This document shows, one piece after another, positions 49,703-61,190 of a DNA stretch of 64,000 nucleotides. The number at the start of each line of letters is the position of its first letter. Position 1 is the stretch's first letter. The DNA comes from Plecoglossus altivelis. Lineage: Eukaryota > Chordata > Actinopteri > Osmeriformes > Plecoglossidae. The stretch is from positions 8,892,961-8,956,960 of the forward strand of contig BROE01000001.1 in the NCBI GenBank assembly GCA_036571765.1, given 5' to 3'. Both the position numbers and the translations under genes were made by a program. The notes under the pieces are model-generated. The model saw only the letters and a program-made list of their open reading frames with translations, had not been told where the DNA came from and searched no databases.

Positions 49703-52700
49703 CTTTATAGTCCAGGAAATGCTGCAGTCTCTTCCGATGCTCTGCAGACAACTGCACAGCACTGAAGATAAAAACAAAGAAAGAAGTTCACAATCATACT
49801 TGATTCACACTACTGGTCACACTGAAACACAATCACCTAACAAACAGAACCACTCAGGATTATATTCAAACAAGTCCAGGACAGCCATTTTGTCCACAGA
49901 AGAAATGCAGCCTTACTTGAGGTGTTCCCTGAAAGTGGTGGTTATCCTGTAGATGGCAGTCTTGAGGGTGGCCCTGAGAGCAAAGCGTAAGGTTTTATAC
50001 CTTGAGTCTCCTATGCTGCAGGTGGATCTGGCTGCCTTACTGGATGCGTGGGGTAGCTTAAAGTGCCTGTCCACCGCCTGGAAAGAAGTGAAGCAAAGTC
50101 TGTAATACTGGCATAGACCTCAGTGTGATGTGAAGAACTTCAGACAGTAAGTCAGGGAGACTTACACAACACAAGCCTTCAGAGTGGTACACTGTCAGCT
50201 GCTTACCTCTTGTAAGAGCAGCATGCTGCTGAGAATGCTGGGTAAGGAAGTCTGCACCACTCCAAACCTGTCCTCCGAGTACGAAGCTACCACCAGGTGA
50301 GATAACCCTAGAAGACAAAGATGAAGAAAATAAACTGAATAGCAGTTGTCACTCAATAAGACACAGGTTCATCTTTCCATCAAGCACGATTTTGACAATA
50401 CTGAAATGTTATCAGCATGAACTCAATACACATTGAATCAACAGACCTTCTAGTGCCCAAATGTGTAATTGGCTGTCAGCGAAGAGGGCTTGACTAGTGG
50501 CTTCTGGGAGCTGAAGGGGAGACAGAGGGGGTACAAACAAGCCAGTCAATGTCACTCATCCATCAGGAGAGACTTTCCTACCATGTCTGAGTAACTTCAA
50601 GGAAGGAGTTCAGATGAAATGTGTTGGAACTCCAATAATTAAACTCAGGCAGGTGGTAGTCTACCAATCAATGTTTTTTTATTTAGTACCAGAATTTCTC
50701 TGCAGCAGGCAATGAGTGCCGCCAGATGGACAGGAATAATTGGATGCACAGGAAACTGGTACAACGTGACAGGGATGTTAACCATTCACTACATCTCCCA
50801 GGATGGCATGCACTACATACACAAACACTATGTTAGGATGAGTCTAGGCCTACTGAGGACACTAGCAAGTTTGTCAAGATGGATTTCTACAAGCCCATGT
50901 GACTGGTACGGTGTTACTGGAGCTTAGTGATACAATAAGCACCTTCATCTCAGACCATCCTAGCTACTAGGTTTGGTCAATCTTAAAAGTGAAGTGTTCT
51001 ATAAACTAGTGGTCTGAGTTCTATGGTTAATGGCAGAGATGATTTTGAGGAAGAATCATGACTTCATTAGTAGCCAAACCAGACAGACAAGTCAGCTACG
51101 CACTCGATACTTTACTATATATGCAAGCGAATCACCAACTCAAAAGTAGATTTTCAGTGACTTAGTGAAGCCAATTAAATGAGCATGCAGTGAGTCACTC
51201 ACGGTTGGACGATGCATGCACACAATCTTACCTTGTTCAACAAATACATAATCAACCCACGTCTTGCCAAGAAATTTGTAACCTGAATGGGACAATTGAA
51301 TTTAAAACATAGAACTTTATGTTTTGCTGAGTTCAGGAGTGAATGCGAGTCCAGCAGTCCTACTTATCATGTACTGTGGCTAGTGAGATAACAGGACAAG
51401 TACCTGGTCCTTCCTGTTCTGGAGGAACTGGGCCAGGAAGCTGGGTTTCTTCCCAGCCTGTGCAGGGCTGGGGGCTGGAGCCGGGGAAGCAGGAGGACTG
51501 TCGTGTATCTGGGAGTCTGGGTGCAGTCATCCATAAGATGAGCAAAAAAACAAGCATGACCCTAACACACGACTATCGAATATGGAATTGAAACACATTT
51601 GTGTAACAGTATAAAGCAAAGGCATCTGTTGCCATGCATTCATTGAAAGAGTAATGTTTGTCTGCAGCATTATACATGAGCAAAAAGCAGCTGGATACAT
51701 GCTCACACCTGTAACTGCCAGGGTAGGCTTATTAGACCCACCACTGTTACAATCTAGGTCCAGAGCGTGCTGCAGCATACTGCCATAACCACAAAGGGCC
51801 AGCGGCTACACTGCAGCTCCAGCCCAGGACCAGCAGCTCCCCACAACATCAGGCCTGTCCACGAAGCTCTGCAGACGTACCTGTAGAGGCAGACCACAGC
51901 TTTGGACACCTCCTCATGACGTGGGGGCTCTGGACCGTACCAAACCAGGGGGACGCAGGAACCCTGGAGGCTGCCAGGTGCCGCAGTGCAGGAGAGGAAA
52001 AGGGGCTGTCGAGGTCAGGGGTGAACGGGGCGGTAAGAGGCCCCCGCAGACCCCCCATGGAAGAGCCCGTGAATACAGAGCCAGGGGTCCGGATGAGAGC
52101 GTTGGGACGAGGGGTCTTCAGATCTTCGGTACCCGATGTCACTATTGATTTATTTGGAATTGAAAGAAGATACAGGCAGGGTGAGTTCCTCGTTCTATCA
52201 TTCAGCCGGGCTGTCACACATCCGTTCTGTTTGTATTGGCCTGTACCGGAGCTTTCTGATGAGGTGGACTTTGTGGAGCTGCCAGTTGACTGTGTCTTGG
52301 CCCTCCCGTTGGTGGCTACAGTGTCATGATGGTCCACCAGCCTCTGGGTTAGGTCAGCCAGCAGAGAGAGACACTCTTTACTGAGGGCATTCCAGTTATG
52401 AGGGTGGCCACCTAGGACAGTCACACAATCAGAGACGTCAAATGGAATGTATCTATTAGCCATGCATCTGGATTTGAACCAGGTAAGTGGACAGACCTGG
52501 CTGGCTGAGACTGAAGACTTCTAAGCGCCGTGAAGGGGAGTGTTGGGACAACAGCGCCAAGTCCTGCAGAGCTAAAAACTGGAAAAGACAAACATGCATA
52601 ACAGGAAGTGACAACAGACACATCATACACCTAAAAAAAAAAAGCAAAAATAGTCATTTTAATTTGGCAATGAACAAAGTCAAATTGTATTACCTTTAAT

Positions 52701-54700
52701 ATCATTGGTTGCTTGCCGATGATAACTTTAGGTAGGCATCGATTGGCCTCCTCAGCGAAGGTGGACTGTACTGGAAAGCTGTACACCTGTGAATCAATTA
52801 AGACGCTTATAATCAAAAACATAAGAGAACAGAAGATGTTCACAATAAGGAAAGTGGTGCCCCCTACTGTTGCATTTCCTGATGGAACATGAAGATGCAG
52901 GAAGCAAATGAACGCCAGAACAGAAAGTCTTGTTTTAGGAAAGACTAGACGGGTGAAGAGACCAGTAGCTACCTCTGTGATGAAGATCCTGAAGAGCAGT
53001 ACTGTGATGTACCAGGTGAAGAGAAGGAAGGTTCCACTGATCCACAGGTGGTAGAGCAGAGACAGGTCCAGCAGACCAGCCACTGTGTCCAGAGAGTGGA
53101 CGGAGCTAGGAGCACAGGCAACATCATGTGCGGCACATTCACAACTTTAATTAAAGACATATTTTGTTGATGTTTGTTTGCCATTTTACAATGACAGGGA
53201 CTGACCTGTTTATTTGAATATCCAGTGTTTTACAGATCCATGCTTTTGGGGCATATCCTGTCATATAGTGACAAAAACACAATTTAACCACTGATTCAAT
53301 TGTTCCCAGACAGACTAAATATTCCCAGAGAGAAGCAAACAAACACTTACCCAGAAAGTAATACAGGGCAATGAAGTTCCGGACTGAATAAAGAGCCTGA
53401 GTAGCACTGCACTTGATTATTGAAGGTAGTGTTCCCTTAAAGCAGAGATATTTGTATTGCTGGAAAACACATACAAAAAGAAATGAGAAAAATATTAATG
53501 GGCATTTCAGCTCAAACTCAATGTTTTAATCATCTCCTGTTATGCAACCAATGTATGACACAGTTGAAGGAGAATTACCTGAACAGTGTGGAAAGACACA
53601 TAGTTCATGTTATGGACTACACCCACTAGGCTGTGACTGTATCCAATGAAGGTGCCAGCAAGAAGCAGGAAAAGGTGATACTCGTTCAGGCACATCTGAG
53701 AGGAACTAGATAAACCAGAAGGACCCAAACAAAGACATGCTGATTTAGACAAAGACAGAACGGAATGTAAACACTAAGGATAACGTGGGTTACATGGTTT
53801 TCGATGACTTACCCATCTTCCTGTGTGCATGGGTATCCCAACGTCCGGTATCTTCCCCCAATGGTGACAGCACAGCACCAAGCCACTATTATTCCCAATA
53901 CACAGTGGACCAGGGAGTGTACAAACTGCCGAGGATGAAGCAGCTGACCCAACAAGGCAATCTTGGAGCAGGCGATGGATGGGACAACTGGTAGAGAGTA
54001 AGAGTACAAGAGCTCTCATGTCATGTCAATGTATAAAGTAATAGCAGGGCCGCTCAAATCCACTGCTCTGCGTTTTACAGTTGGGCCATCCAGGTTGTCA
54101 CTCACCTGTGTAATATTCGAGGTTAAACAAACCAACTAGCAGGATTACACCACACAGCAGGATGAAGGAGAAGATCACACTCGCACTAGTCAACAGGTCC
54201 AGGCAATCTGGGGATTCAACAAAAATAATAGGCATTACAATGCGCTGTGAGAAGTGTGTAAACTAAGCATGTCTGAGTTCGGTGTGGTTGAGTTGTTCTG
54301 GCTACTTACCTGTTATCCACTGTATAGGGTGGAGTAGGCTGAATGTGCTTAGAACCACAAAGACGCTAGTGGTTGGCGGCAGCAGCACCACAGCCCAGGC
54401 TACACTGGCTGCTGCTCTCCAATATATAACCTGCAAGCACACACTTTTAGTATTTCATCAGCACATGTGATCAACGATCAATTGTTTTAAACTACATGTC
54501 TGACTAGAAGTAGAGTCGAATTCAACTTAGCCACCGCCAAAGTTAGCTAGCCAAAGATGGCTACGGTCAGCTGGTAGCTCAACATTTTCAGTTAAACACT
54601 TCGCAAAATACCTAATTAGCTTACAAAACCATTTCATGTTTCATTTACGATCAGTTGAACTTACCTTACGCACAAACCAGCTTTGGTCTACAGTAAACAT
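49698..54700 (-). CDS. NDC1: NDC1 transmembrane nucleoporin
   Basis: Seventeen coding exons: 54700-54665, 54430-54310, 54207-54106, 53987-53813, 53705-53579, 53459-53351, 53257-53206, 53105-52973, 52786-52694, 52578-52497, 52411-51881, 51516-51404, 51282-51232, 50510-50447, 50307-50207, 50077-49917 and 49761-49698 (TAA). They join in phase to give 704 residues (human about 674). NDC1 is one of the membrane proteins that anchor nuclear pore complexes in the nuclear envelope and bind the ALADIN/NUP scaffold. The N-terminal third shows repeated hydrophobic segments (for example VIFSFILLCGVILLVGLFNL), as expected for its six membrane passes. The soluble C-terminal half holds the conserved LALQDLALLSQHSPSRRLEV and GGHPHNWNALSKECLSLL motifs, a Ser/Thr-rich linker in the 531-base exon, and a conserved tail (HRKRLQHFLDYKE). 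Confidence 0.94.
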
Positions 54701-55233
54701 GGTGTTCGGGTAAAGGCGAACCTAAACAAGTTCCATTCTCCAACTCGCGGAACACTTTCCCATATCGCGCGCCACATGCACTCAAGGACCCCACCAGGCC
54801 CCCATTATAGGTTCGCCCTTCATATTGCCTGGATTTTTGTGAAACTTCTCAGTTAGTCGGTACGCTTGACGAAGCAATATTGATGTAATTACACACAATT
54901 TGGGGGATTATGTTAATTCAACAAAATTGTTATCTGTATTAAAAAGGCCCACGGAACAATTAAGTATTTATTTAGATGATCTTAACGCTAATAAAAAACA
55001 GAATCCTACACTGAAGAACAAAAATACATTTTACGTAGAGGTAATCTGCAGTAATAGTGACAGTGGATTGATATCTCTATGTCATAAAACAATAATCTGT
55101 TAATTTCACTGCTCGTTCGTCAGTCATTTGAATTGTCCCTAGTCGCTTTTTATAACAACTTAGATTAACTACCGATGACTGTGAACCTGCTAATCATTTA
55201 AACATTGTCTCTGTAAATCCATCAATTTTTGAT
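54701..55233. promoter_or_regulatory. NDC1 upstream region and 3' flank of the coiled-coil gene
   Basis: A CpG-containing segment at 54740-54790 (with CGCGCGCC) immediately precedes the NDC1 start and is the likely promoter. A reverse-strand AATAAA (TTTATT at 54967-54972) could end the coiled-coil transcript. Confidence 0.45.
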
Positions 55234-56004
55234 TCATTTAGTGTCATCATGAACAAAGGCAGTCTTGTCGCGATGATGATTTCCATTTCCAAAGCCATTT
55301 CCCAATGTTGTTAAACCCCTTTTTTCCATCTTTTCTAAACTGGATTTTTTCTCTGTCTCCCGGCGGTATTGTTTGGTTTCAAATGCGTTGACTGGAAGCT
55401 TCTGAACAGGATTGATTGACATCTCAGTCTGGATTGATTTATGGGCTATTGGTTTCTGTCCGGGTCTTTGAGGAATTGCGGGTAGAGACAGCTGCTCTCT
55501 TTGAGACTTCTTGTCCTCCCACAATTTCAGTAAACGCCGCTGGTTGTTTGTCATGTCCTTTAAATTTTGCTGCAATGATTGCACCTGATCTTCCAACAGA
55601 GTTTTAGAGGTAACAGTGTTTGCCAACTCCGACGTTAAATCATCAATAGTCAAACTTAATTTTCCAGTTTTTTCAACCAGAGAACTGCACTGACGTTCCT
55701 TTTCATGCAAATCATTAATTATGTCCTTTGTGGATTTCCCGTTGAATTTGGGACTGGCCTCAAGTCCTATTTCCTGCCGGAGAGTCTTGACCATTTTCCG
55801 CAGCTCTTTATTATCCAGTGCCACGGTCTTCAGTTTTTGTTTAAGTGCCTCTGTTGAACGCATTCTGGATTCGTATTGTCTCAGTTTTTCCCTAAGTGCA
55901 CTCTCTCTGTGGACTGCATCATCTCTTTCTTTTCGGCATTTTTCCAAAAGTTTCAAAGTCTCAAATTTGGACACTTTCTCACCTTTCCCATTTGAAGTAG
56001 CCAT
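55234..56004 (-). CDS. Intronless coiled-coil protein, unrecognised (256 aa)
   Basis: A single uninterrupted ORF of 256 codons, much longer than chance frames in this AT-rich area. The protein is dominated by heptad-like charged helices (about residues 14-80 and 95-160; for example KQKLKTVALDNKELRKMVKT). A basic, proline-containing segment follows (LPAIPQRPGQKPIAHKSIQT), then a hydrophilic tail with a Gly/Asn run (GNGFGNGNHH). There is no signal peptide or membrane segment, so a cytosolic or cytoskeletal role is plausible, but I do not recognise the family and assign no function. It lies between NDC1 and YIPF1 on the same strand. Lack of introns among intron-rich neighbours suggests either a retrocopy or a genuinely single-exon gene; the frame is intact. 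Upstream in-frame exons cannot be excluded. Confidence 0.65.
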   Translation of the reverse strand: MATSNGKGEKVSKFETLKLLEKCRKERDDAVHRESALREKLRQYESRMRSTEALKQKLKTVALDNKELRKMVKTLRQEIGLEASPKFNGKSTKDIINDLHEKERQCSSLVEKTGKLSLTIDDLTSELANTVTSKTLLEDQVQSLQQNLKDMTNNQRRLLKLWEDKKSQREQLSLPAIPQRPGQKPIAHKSIQTEMSINPVQKLPVNAFETKQYRRETEKKSSLEKMEKRGLTTLGNGFGNGNHHRDKTAFVHDDTK

Positions 56005-58015
56005 CCTTGTTTTTACCGGTTTTAAGAATCACTCTTTAAACATGGTTTCAGTTATTCTCATACCCTCAACCACATCTGAGCCTCGCAAAGGTCCTTTATC
56101 GTATGCTGTAAATCACAGAAGTTAACATGTATAGGTACATCCACTACTATAGAGAGAAGCAACTACGTGCATGGTCAGACTGAAGCAGTTGACATTCCTC
56201 TTCTAGGGTTATCAGTGGGAGCCAGCTACAGTGTAACTCAAAGCTGAGGCTAGAATGACCATTAATTAGGGCACACTACCCCTTTGACACAGTTTCAAGT
56301 GACACAATTTTTCTATTTAGTTAATCAGGTAAAATACTTGGGATTCCTATTAATGCTGGAATAATCCTGAAGCACACACATCCCTGCCAACTGAGCTGTT
56401 TAATACATTATCCATCTCAAAACATGGTGTGTTCTTGGTGGGGAGATAAAGATCGTAAATAATACCTTTGTTGTACCTGTCGTAGAAGCATCCTGGAAGA
56501 GTAACAATGATACGGCAGATTTGATCAATTACCACAGACAAAACAACTTTTCAGAAAAGGTTGCCAGATATATTGAAAACAACAACATACAGAAGTCCTT
56601 AAACAGAAGTAGGTGTTGGTGACTGTGAGACTTCCACTACTTTTGTACCTACTGGTTACGAGCTCTCCTTTAAATAATTCAGCTGTCAAATTGTATAAAT
56701 GTACCAATTTAGATCAACACAGCTGACAACAGGTATAAAAATCCACTTTCCATCACATTACTAATGCAACTATTTTACTCACAATTACTTATGCTTAACC
56801 TTGAAAACCCCCATTAAGTTGTTGTAAATACCAATCTTTCTACACCATATGTCTTTCTATTCCCCTGCAATTCGGTTCTATATAGAATATTGTGCCCACT
56901 CTGAAATAGAGAACGTGAAAGCTTTCATTGATAAATTCCCATATGTATCAATCATAGCATTCCAATTCAATAATAATAATAAAAAGCCCAACTGATAGAC
57001 ATAATTCTGGTTTGAAACTGAACTTTGGCCTTACATGGAATACATGTACACACTGAACAGGATAAGAAAAGCAGTAGTCATGTTTTTAAATCGTATTAAT
57101 ATAATACCTAATAAATCATACATTAAGCATTAGTTTCATTGTTGCCATATACACATAACCAAGATTCAATAGCCTCGACCCAATATCAATGTAGATAAGA
57201 AACGGTTGTTTATACATTTCATTTATCATTACAATGTTTTATCTATATAACACTAAAATACATATTTGACATTAAAATATTTTGATGACAACATTGTCTG
57301 GAGATATCCCCATTAATATCTGCTATACAGCTCTGAAAAAAGAGACCATTGAATCTTTTTCTTTCATCTGAAAAAAAGTAGAGGACAATTCTGAGTGAGG
57401 AACAGAAGGGTAACATTTGCAGTGGCCCCTACATTTTTACATGTCCATCAATTGCCCTTTTTTGTATCCAACTTTTATATGTAAAAAAAAAAAAAGATGC
57501 TATGGTCTCAATTCTTCCAGAATTGTATATATTACGGCAGTTTAAAATCCATCCCATTCCCAATAACATTTTCAACAAGTTCATTTTCAGAGGTCACTTC
57601 AACTGGACCATGTTTGTACACTGTTTCTGGAGAACCTACACAGAGACCAAGTGTAGGTGAAATCCAGATGACTTGTGACTTCATCGCCACAGCAATCTGA
57701 TTCTCTCTAATAAGGCAACAGGAGAACCTACAATTAAAACAGAATCACACTTGCTTTGAGAAGGAGAATTCATGTAGCCCAGAGGAAGGCTGGTATCAGA
57801 TGTTGGAACAGGTCATTATACTACATTATACTAGAGACAGCAAAGGACTAAGTCAAATGGCAACATTCATTTATATTGAATGTAGATACTGACTGATGCT
57901 GTCAAAATAATGTGTAAAAATATTATTTTATCACACTTTTTTTTTAAATCAACATCCGTTCTCAAAAACATTTACCTTTAGACAGCACACAGATTTAGTG
58001 TGCGAGTGTGACCAT
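56005..58015. other. AT-rich interval between coiled-coil ORF and YIPF1
   Basis: Two kilobases holding the upstream flank of the coiled-coil gene and the 3' UTR/flank of YIPF1. No exon or RNA gene is recognised and no convincing AATAAA for YIPF1 was found close to its stop. Confidence 0.5.
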
Positions 58016-60252
58016 TTAAGTCTTGGAGTGGTCAGCAGAACTTTCAGCTTCTGTTGTGCTAAAGAAGTAAGCCTAGAACAACAATGTTGATAAATAAAAA
58101 TAAATCATAAGGTCAGCAAATAATTTCCACCATAACCAACCACCTTTCCTTCTTCCTCCACATCACTGACCCTGACCACAACAGTATGTAGACTAATCAC
58201 CTATGTATGTGTAAGCAGACATCCAATACCCTGAGAGCTGGCTGCAACCACACATGGGAGTGTACCAAATGGCTTCCGTCCATGCTAGTAGACAGCCAGG
58301 ATCATTGTTTCCGTTGAGCAACCAGCCTCCCGAGGGTAAACTACTAACTTGACACCCCTGGGTATAATCCCTTCACACGCATAGGAGGATCACTCCAAAA
58401 ATGGCAGTGTAGTATGCCCGTCTAACACCAAACACAGATAGCTTGATCAAGGCCGTTGTCCACTAACTGAGGTAATTTGGTCCGTAACCAAATTAGATAA
58501 TGACATTATCATGTCATTATTTATGTCAATATGGGCAACCAGGTGAAAACTAGGTCAATCAAGATGGGAGTTGGCAAATCAGAATGTGGGCATGGCTTGG
58601 TATGGATTTCTTCAAAGCCATTACACTGTAGTATTTGGTGGACCAATTAGTTTAATCTCTGAATGGAACACTGAAAGTAACATTACCTTACAACCAACTG
58701 CCAGAAGTATATGCAGAGCCACAATGGTTGACATGATCGCTATGGCAACCCTGGGGTGGTCATCCCTGACTGCAGGCCAAAAAGTCAAAGCCAGAACAGA
58801 GCCAGAGAGACATAGGGCCACCACAATAGAACACCACCTCACCGCATCATATGGTATGATCCACAGCACCTAACATCAGCAAAATAGGACGAAGCAGTTC
58901 ATTAACTCTTTTCATTACCCTAAAATAACTAAAATTGCTGCCAGATTTTCAACAAGAGCTCATTCAAGCACTTACCACTGCAGGTATGTAAATGGAAAGA
59001 GAATATCCATAGACACAGACAATCTCCAGAAATGAATAGGACACCAAGTTCATAACTTTGGTGTTTCTCCACATCAGAAGACCCCACAGGCCAAGAGGTA
59101 CTAACCAAGCATAACTATATATGGCTGTCGCAGCTATGGTCACTGGAAATAAAACATTTCTGTTATTAAGCACACTTGTGTGACCTATTTTTGAAAAATG
59201 TGATTCTAGCAAATAGATAAGTATAAGACTTACCTTTCCGAAATTCTGGCACATATTTATACCTTGGTTGACCCAAGTGGACCAGGAAATTTGAAATATT
59301 TCCACTTATAGCGATAGCAAATACAAGAGTCGCACAAATCCAGAATGGGCCTAGAATCACACACAAACATTTAAATAATTACTATTAGAACAACGTTGAT
59401 ACTTGTACATACAGTTCAGGCATTCAGGATCGGATGGATCAAGGATTTAAGCAATAACATTGCTACTAACCATAGAGATCAGGGTTGTTGCGAATGTACA
59501 GGCGAACAAAGTTTTTTCCAGGCCATGGCATTAAGGATCCAATGATTCTATCCTTCACCTAAAATTTATTTTAAAAATTTTTTTACAAGGAAGTAAGCAA
59601 GGACAATGGACAAAAGCATGCACTTTCCATAAATGTATTTAGACTATATAAATCCATGTTGACCCTAATGCATTGTCCTGAAATGAAACAAATTTGTGTG
59701 GTAGGCCTAGATCCCTACCTGATGAGTTTCAACATCAAAAAATGTTTGGTAATAATCAAATGTCCAGAAAGGAGCACTTTTCTTCTGATCAGACAACAGC
59801 TGAGGAAACAAACATAAAAATGAACAAAGTTATCGCTGTGCCATTTTCAAATCATATGTACTCATTTTATAAGATCTTTGACATAGGATGTTTTATAACA
59901 TTCTAAAACCATCCTCACTTCAGTCTTGTCATCATTTGCCAGTGGGTCTTCATCGTTCTCAAAAGTCATGCCAGCAAGCCTTTTTTGCTGCTGAGGTTTG
60001 TAATCAGCATCATCAATGCTGATTGTTGTTGCATCCCGATTACCTCCAAGCAGGTTTTCAGCATCATCAAATTCTAATGGATGGGATATCAGTAGGAAGA
60101 AACTCAATATATACCAAAGAATATATACCAATGTATGCGACATGCTCAAACACGTTCAAATCACTCATCCAAAGTAACCAATCAGGTCAATCAAAGGAGC
60201 ACAGTGTCCACTTGCCTTGAAATTGCAAGTGAAAATCACTAGTCGTGGCCAT
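58016..60252 (-). CDS. YIPF1: Yip1 domain family member 1 (Golgi membrane protein)
   Basis: Eight exons: 60252-60216, 60073-59919, 59799-59719, 59558-59471, 59350-59234, 59142-58976, 58869-58687 and 58072-58016 (TAA), giving 294 residues (human about 306). The N-terminal cytosolic part is acidic (FDDAENLLGGNRD... FENDEDPLANDDKTE), followed by the conserved PFWTFDYYQTFFDVETHQV block and the Yip1 membrane domain with five hydrophobic passes (for example ICATLVFAIAISGN; AYSYAWLVPLG-type; FLEIVCVYGYSLSIYIP). YIPF1 is a Golgi-resident multi-pass protein that pairs with YIPF6 and affects glycan processing. Intron 1 has the non-standard donor GC (CAAG|GCAAGT, 60216/60215). The last exon (AYFFSTTEAES) is supported by the conserved AYFF motif. 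Start chosen at the only ATG ahead of the FHLQFQ-EFDDAE junction. Confidence 0.93.
58473..58519. repeat. Two adjacent short inverted repeats in the last YIPF1 intron
   Basis: TAATTTGGT (58473-58481) pairs with ACCAAATTA (58487-58495), and directly after it ATAATGACAT pairs with ATGTCATTAT around a TATC loop. They could be remnants of a foldback element but no target-site duplication was identified. Confidence 0.6.
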
Positions 60253-61190
60253 GACTGGAGGCTGGGGTGATCAGACTCCTATAGTCGCACCTGTGCATAG
60301 AGTACGATATTAGGCTTAATTGATAAGCTTTAACGGTCTTTGGCTTTGTTTAGAGCCTCTGATTATATACTTGCTATACAGCTAATAGTACAATTAAATT
60401 AGATGGTGAGTTTTTGCTGTTTGAGAAATGTATAGCTAACATGATTGCACAACCTGCAAAACACCAGCTACAAACACAGCATACTACAGGAAGGCAAAGA
60501 AAATTCAGACTTTTCAGAGCGTGTATCTATCGACGTAAATAAAGAAACGCCCTTCGCACTAGAATTTTCCATAACAATCTGCTATTTTTAACGCGGTGAC
60601 ATTTTTACAACCCGCTAGTTAATAAATCACTTAACAACTCACTCCCTAAATTTGACAAACGTTTGATTTCTTCCACGAACACAGCCACAAGTTGGCAAAT
60701 CCAAATATGTAAACAATCGCAAACAGTTCCGTTCATCTTCCTGTTCCGGCTAATATTATTTTCAAAATAAACGTCTAAAATCTTGTCAGGAAAATAACTG
60801 CGTCCTCTAGTGGATGTATTAAAGTTAGTCTTCATATAATTGTAAAATTGTGTGGTAACCAATTCCTGAAATTTGAATACAGATCAATATTAATAGATGC
60901 TTGTTAGAACGAGACGTCTTAAGAGAATATATGTAACTTTTATTGTGATAAGTAGCAAGCGCAGCTACTGAAAAGTGAATACCGCTTCAGTGTGTGAGAA
61001 TGATACGTCGACCGAATGGAAGAGAGCTGTATGAAACTTTCCGAAAGATTCAACGTAGCTGCAGATATAACTTCCCCTGATATAAATATATCTGAAGCAA
61101 TACGACGAATAGTCAGTCAACGGGTCCCGTTCGTTTTCTAGTTGGGGTCAATCGCCTGGTTTATATGATCTGGGTAGGCTATCTGAGATT
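60253..61190. promoter_or_regulatory. Bidirectional upstream region of YIPF1 and LRRC42
   Basis: A 938-base interval between divergent start codons. Human has DIO1 and HSPB11 here; nothing resembling a selenoprotein deiodinase or a small heat-shock-like exon is present. A minus-strand ORF at 60605-60862 has no recognisable similarity. Confidence 0.5.

Noticed and set aside
51916..52384. Plus-strand ORFs of 137 and 82 codons
   Set aside because: Antisense shadows of the large 531-base NDC1 exon, which has clear homology on the minus strand.
52455..52480. tRNA B-box-like sequence (GGTTCAAATCC-like on the minus strand), possible tRNA-derived SINE
   Set aside because: No matching A box or A-rich tail nearby; it lies in a short NDC1 intron and is probably coincidental.
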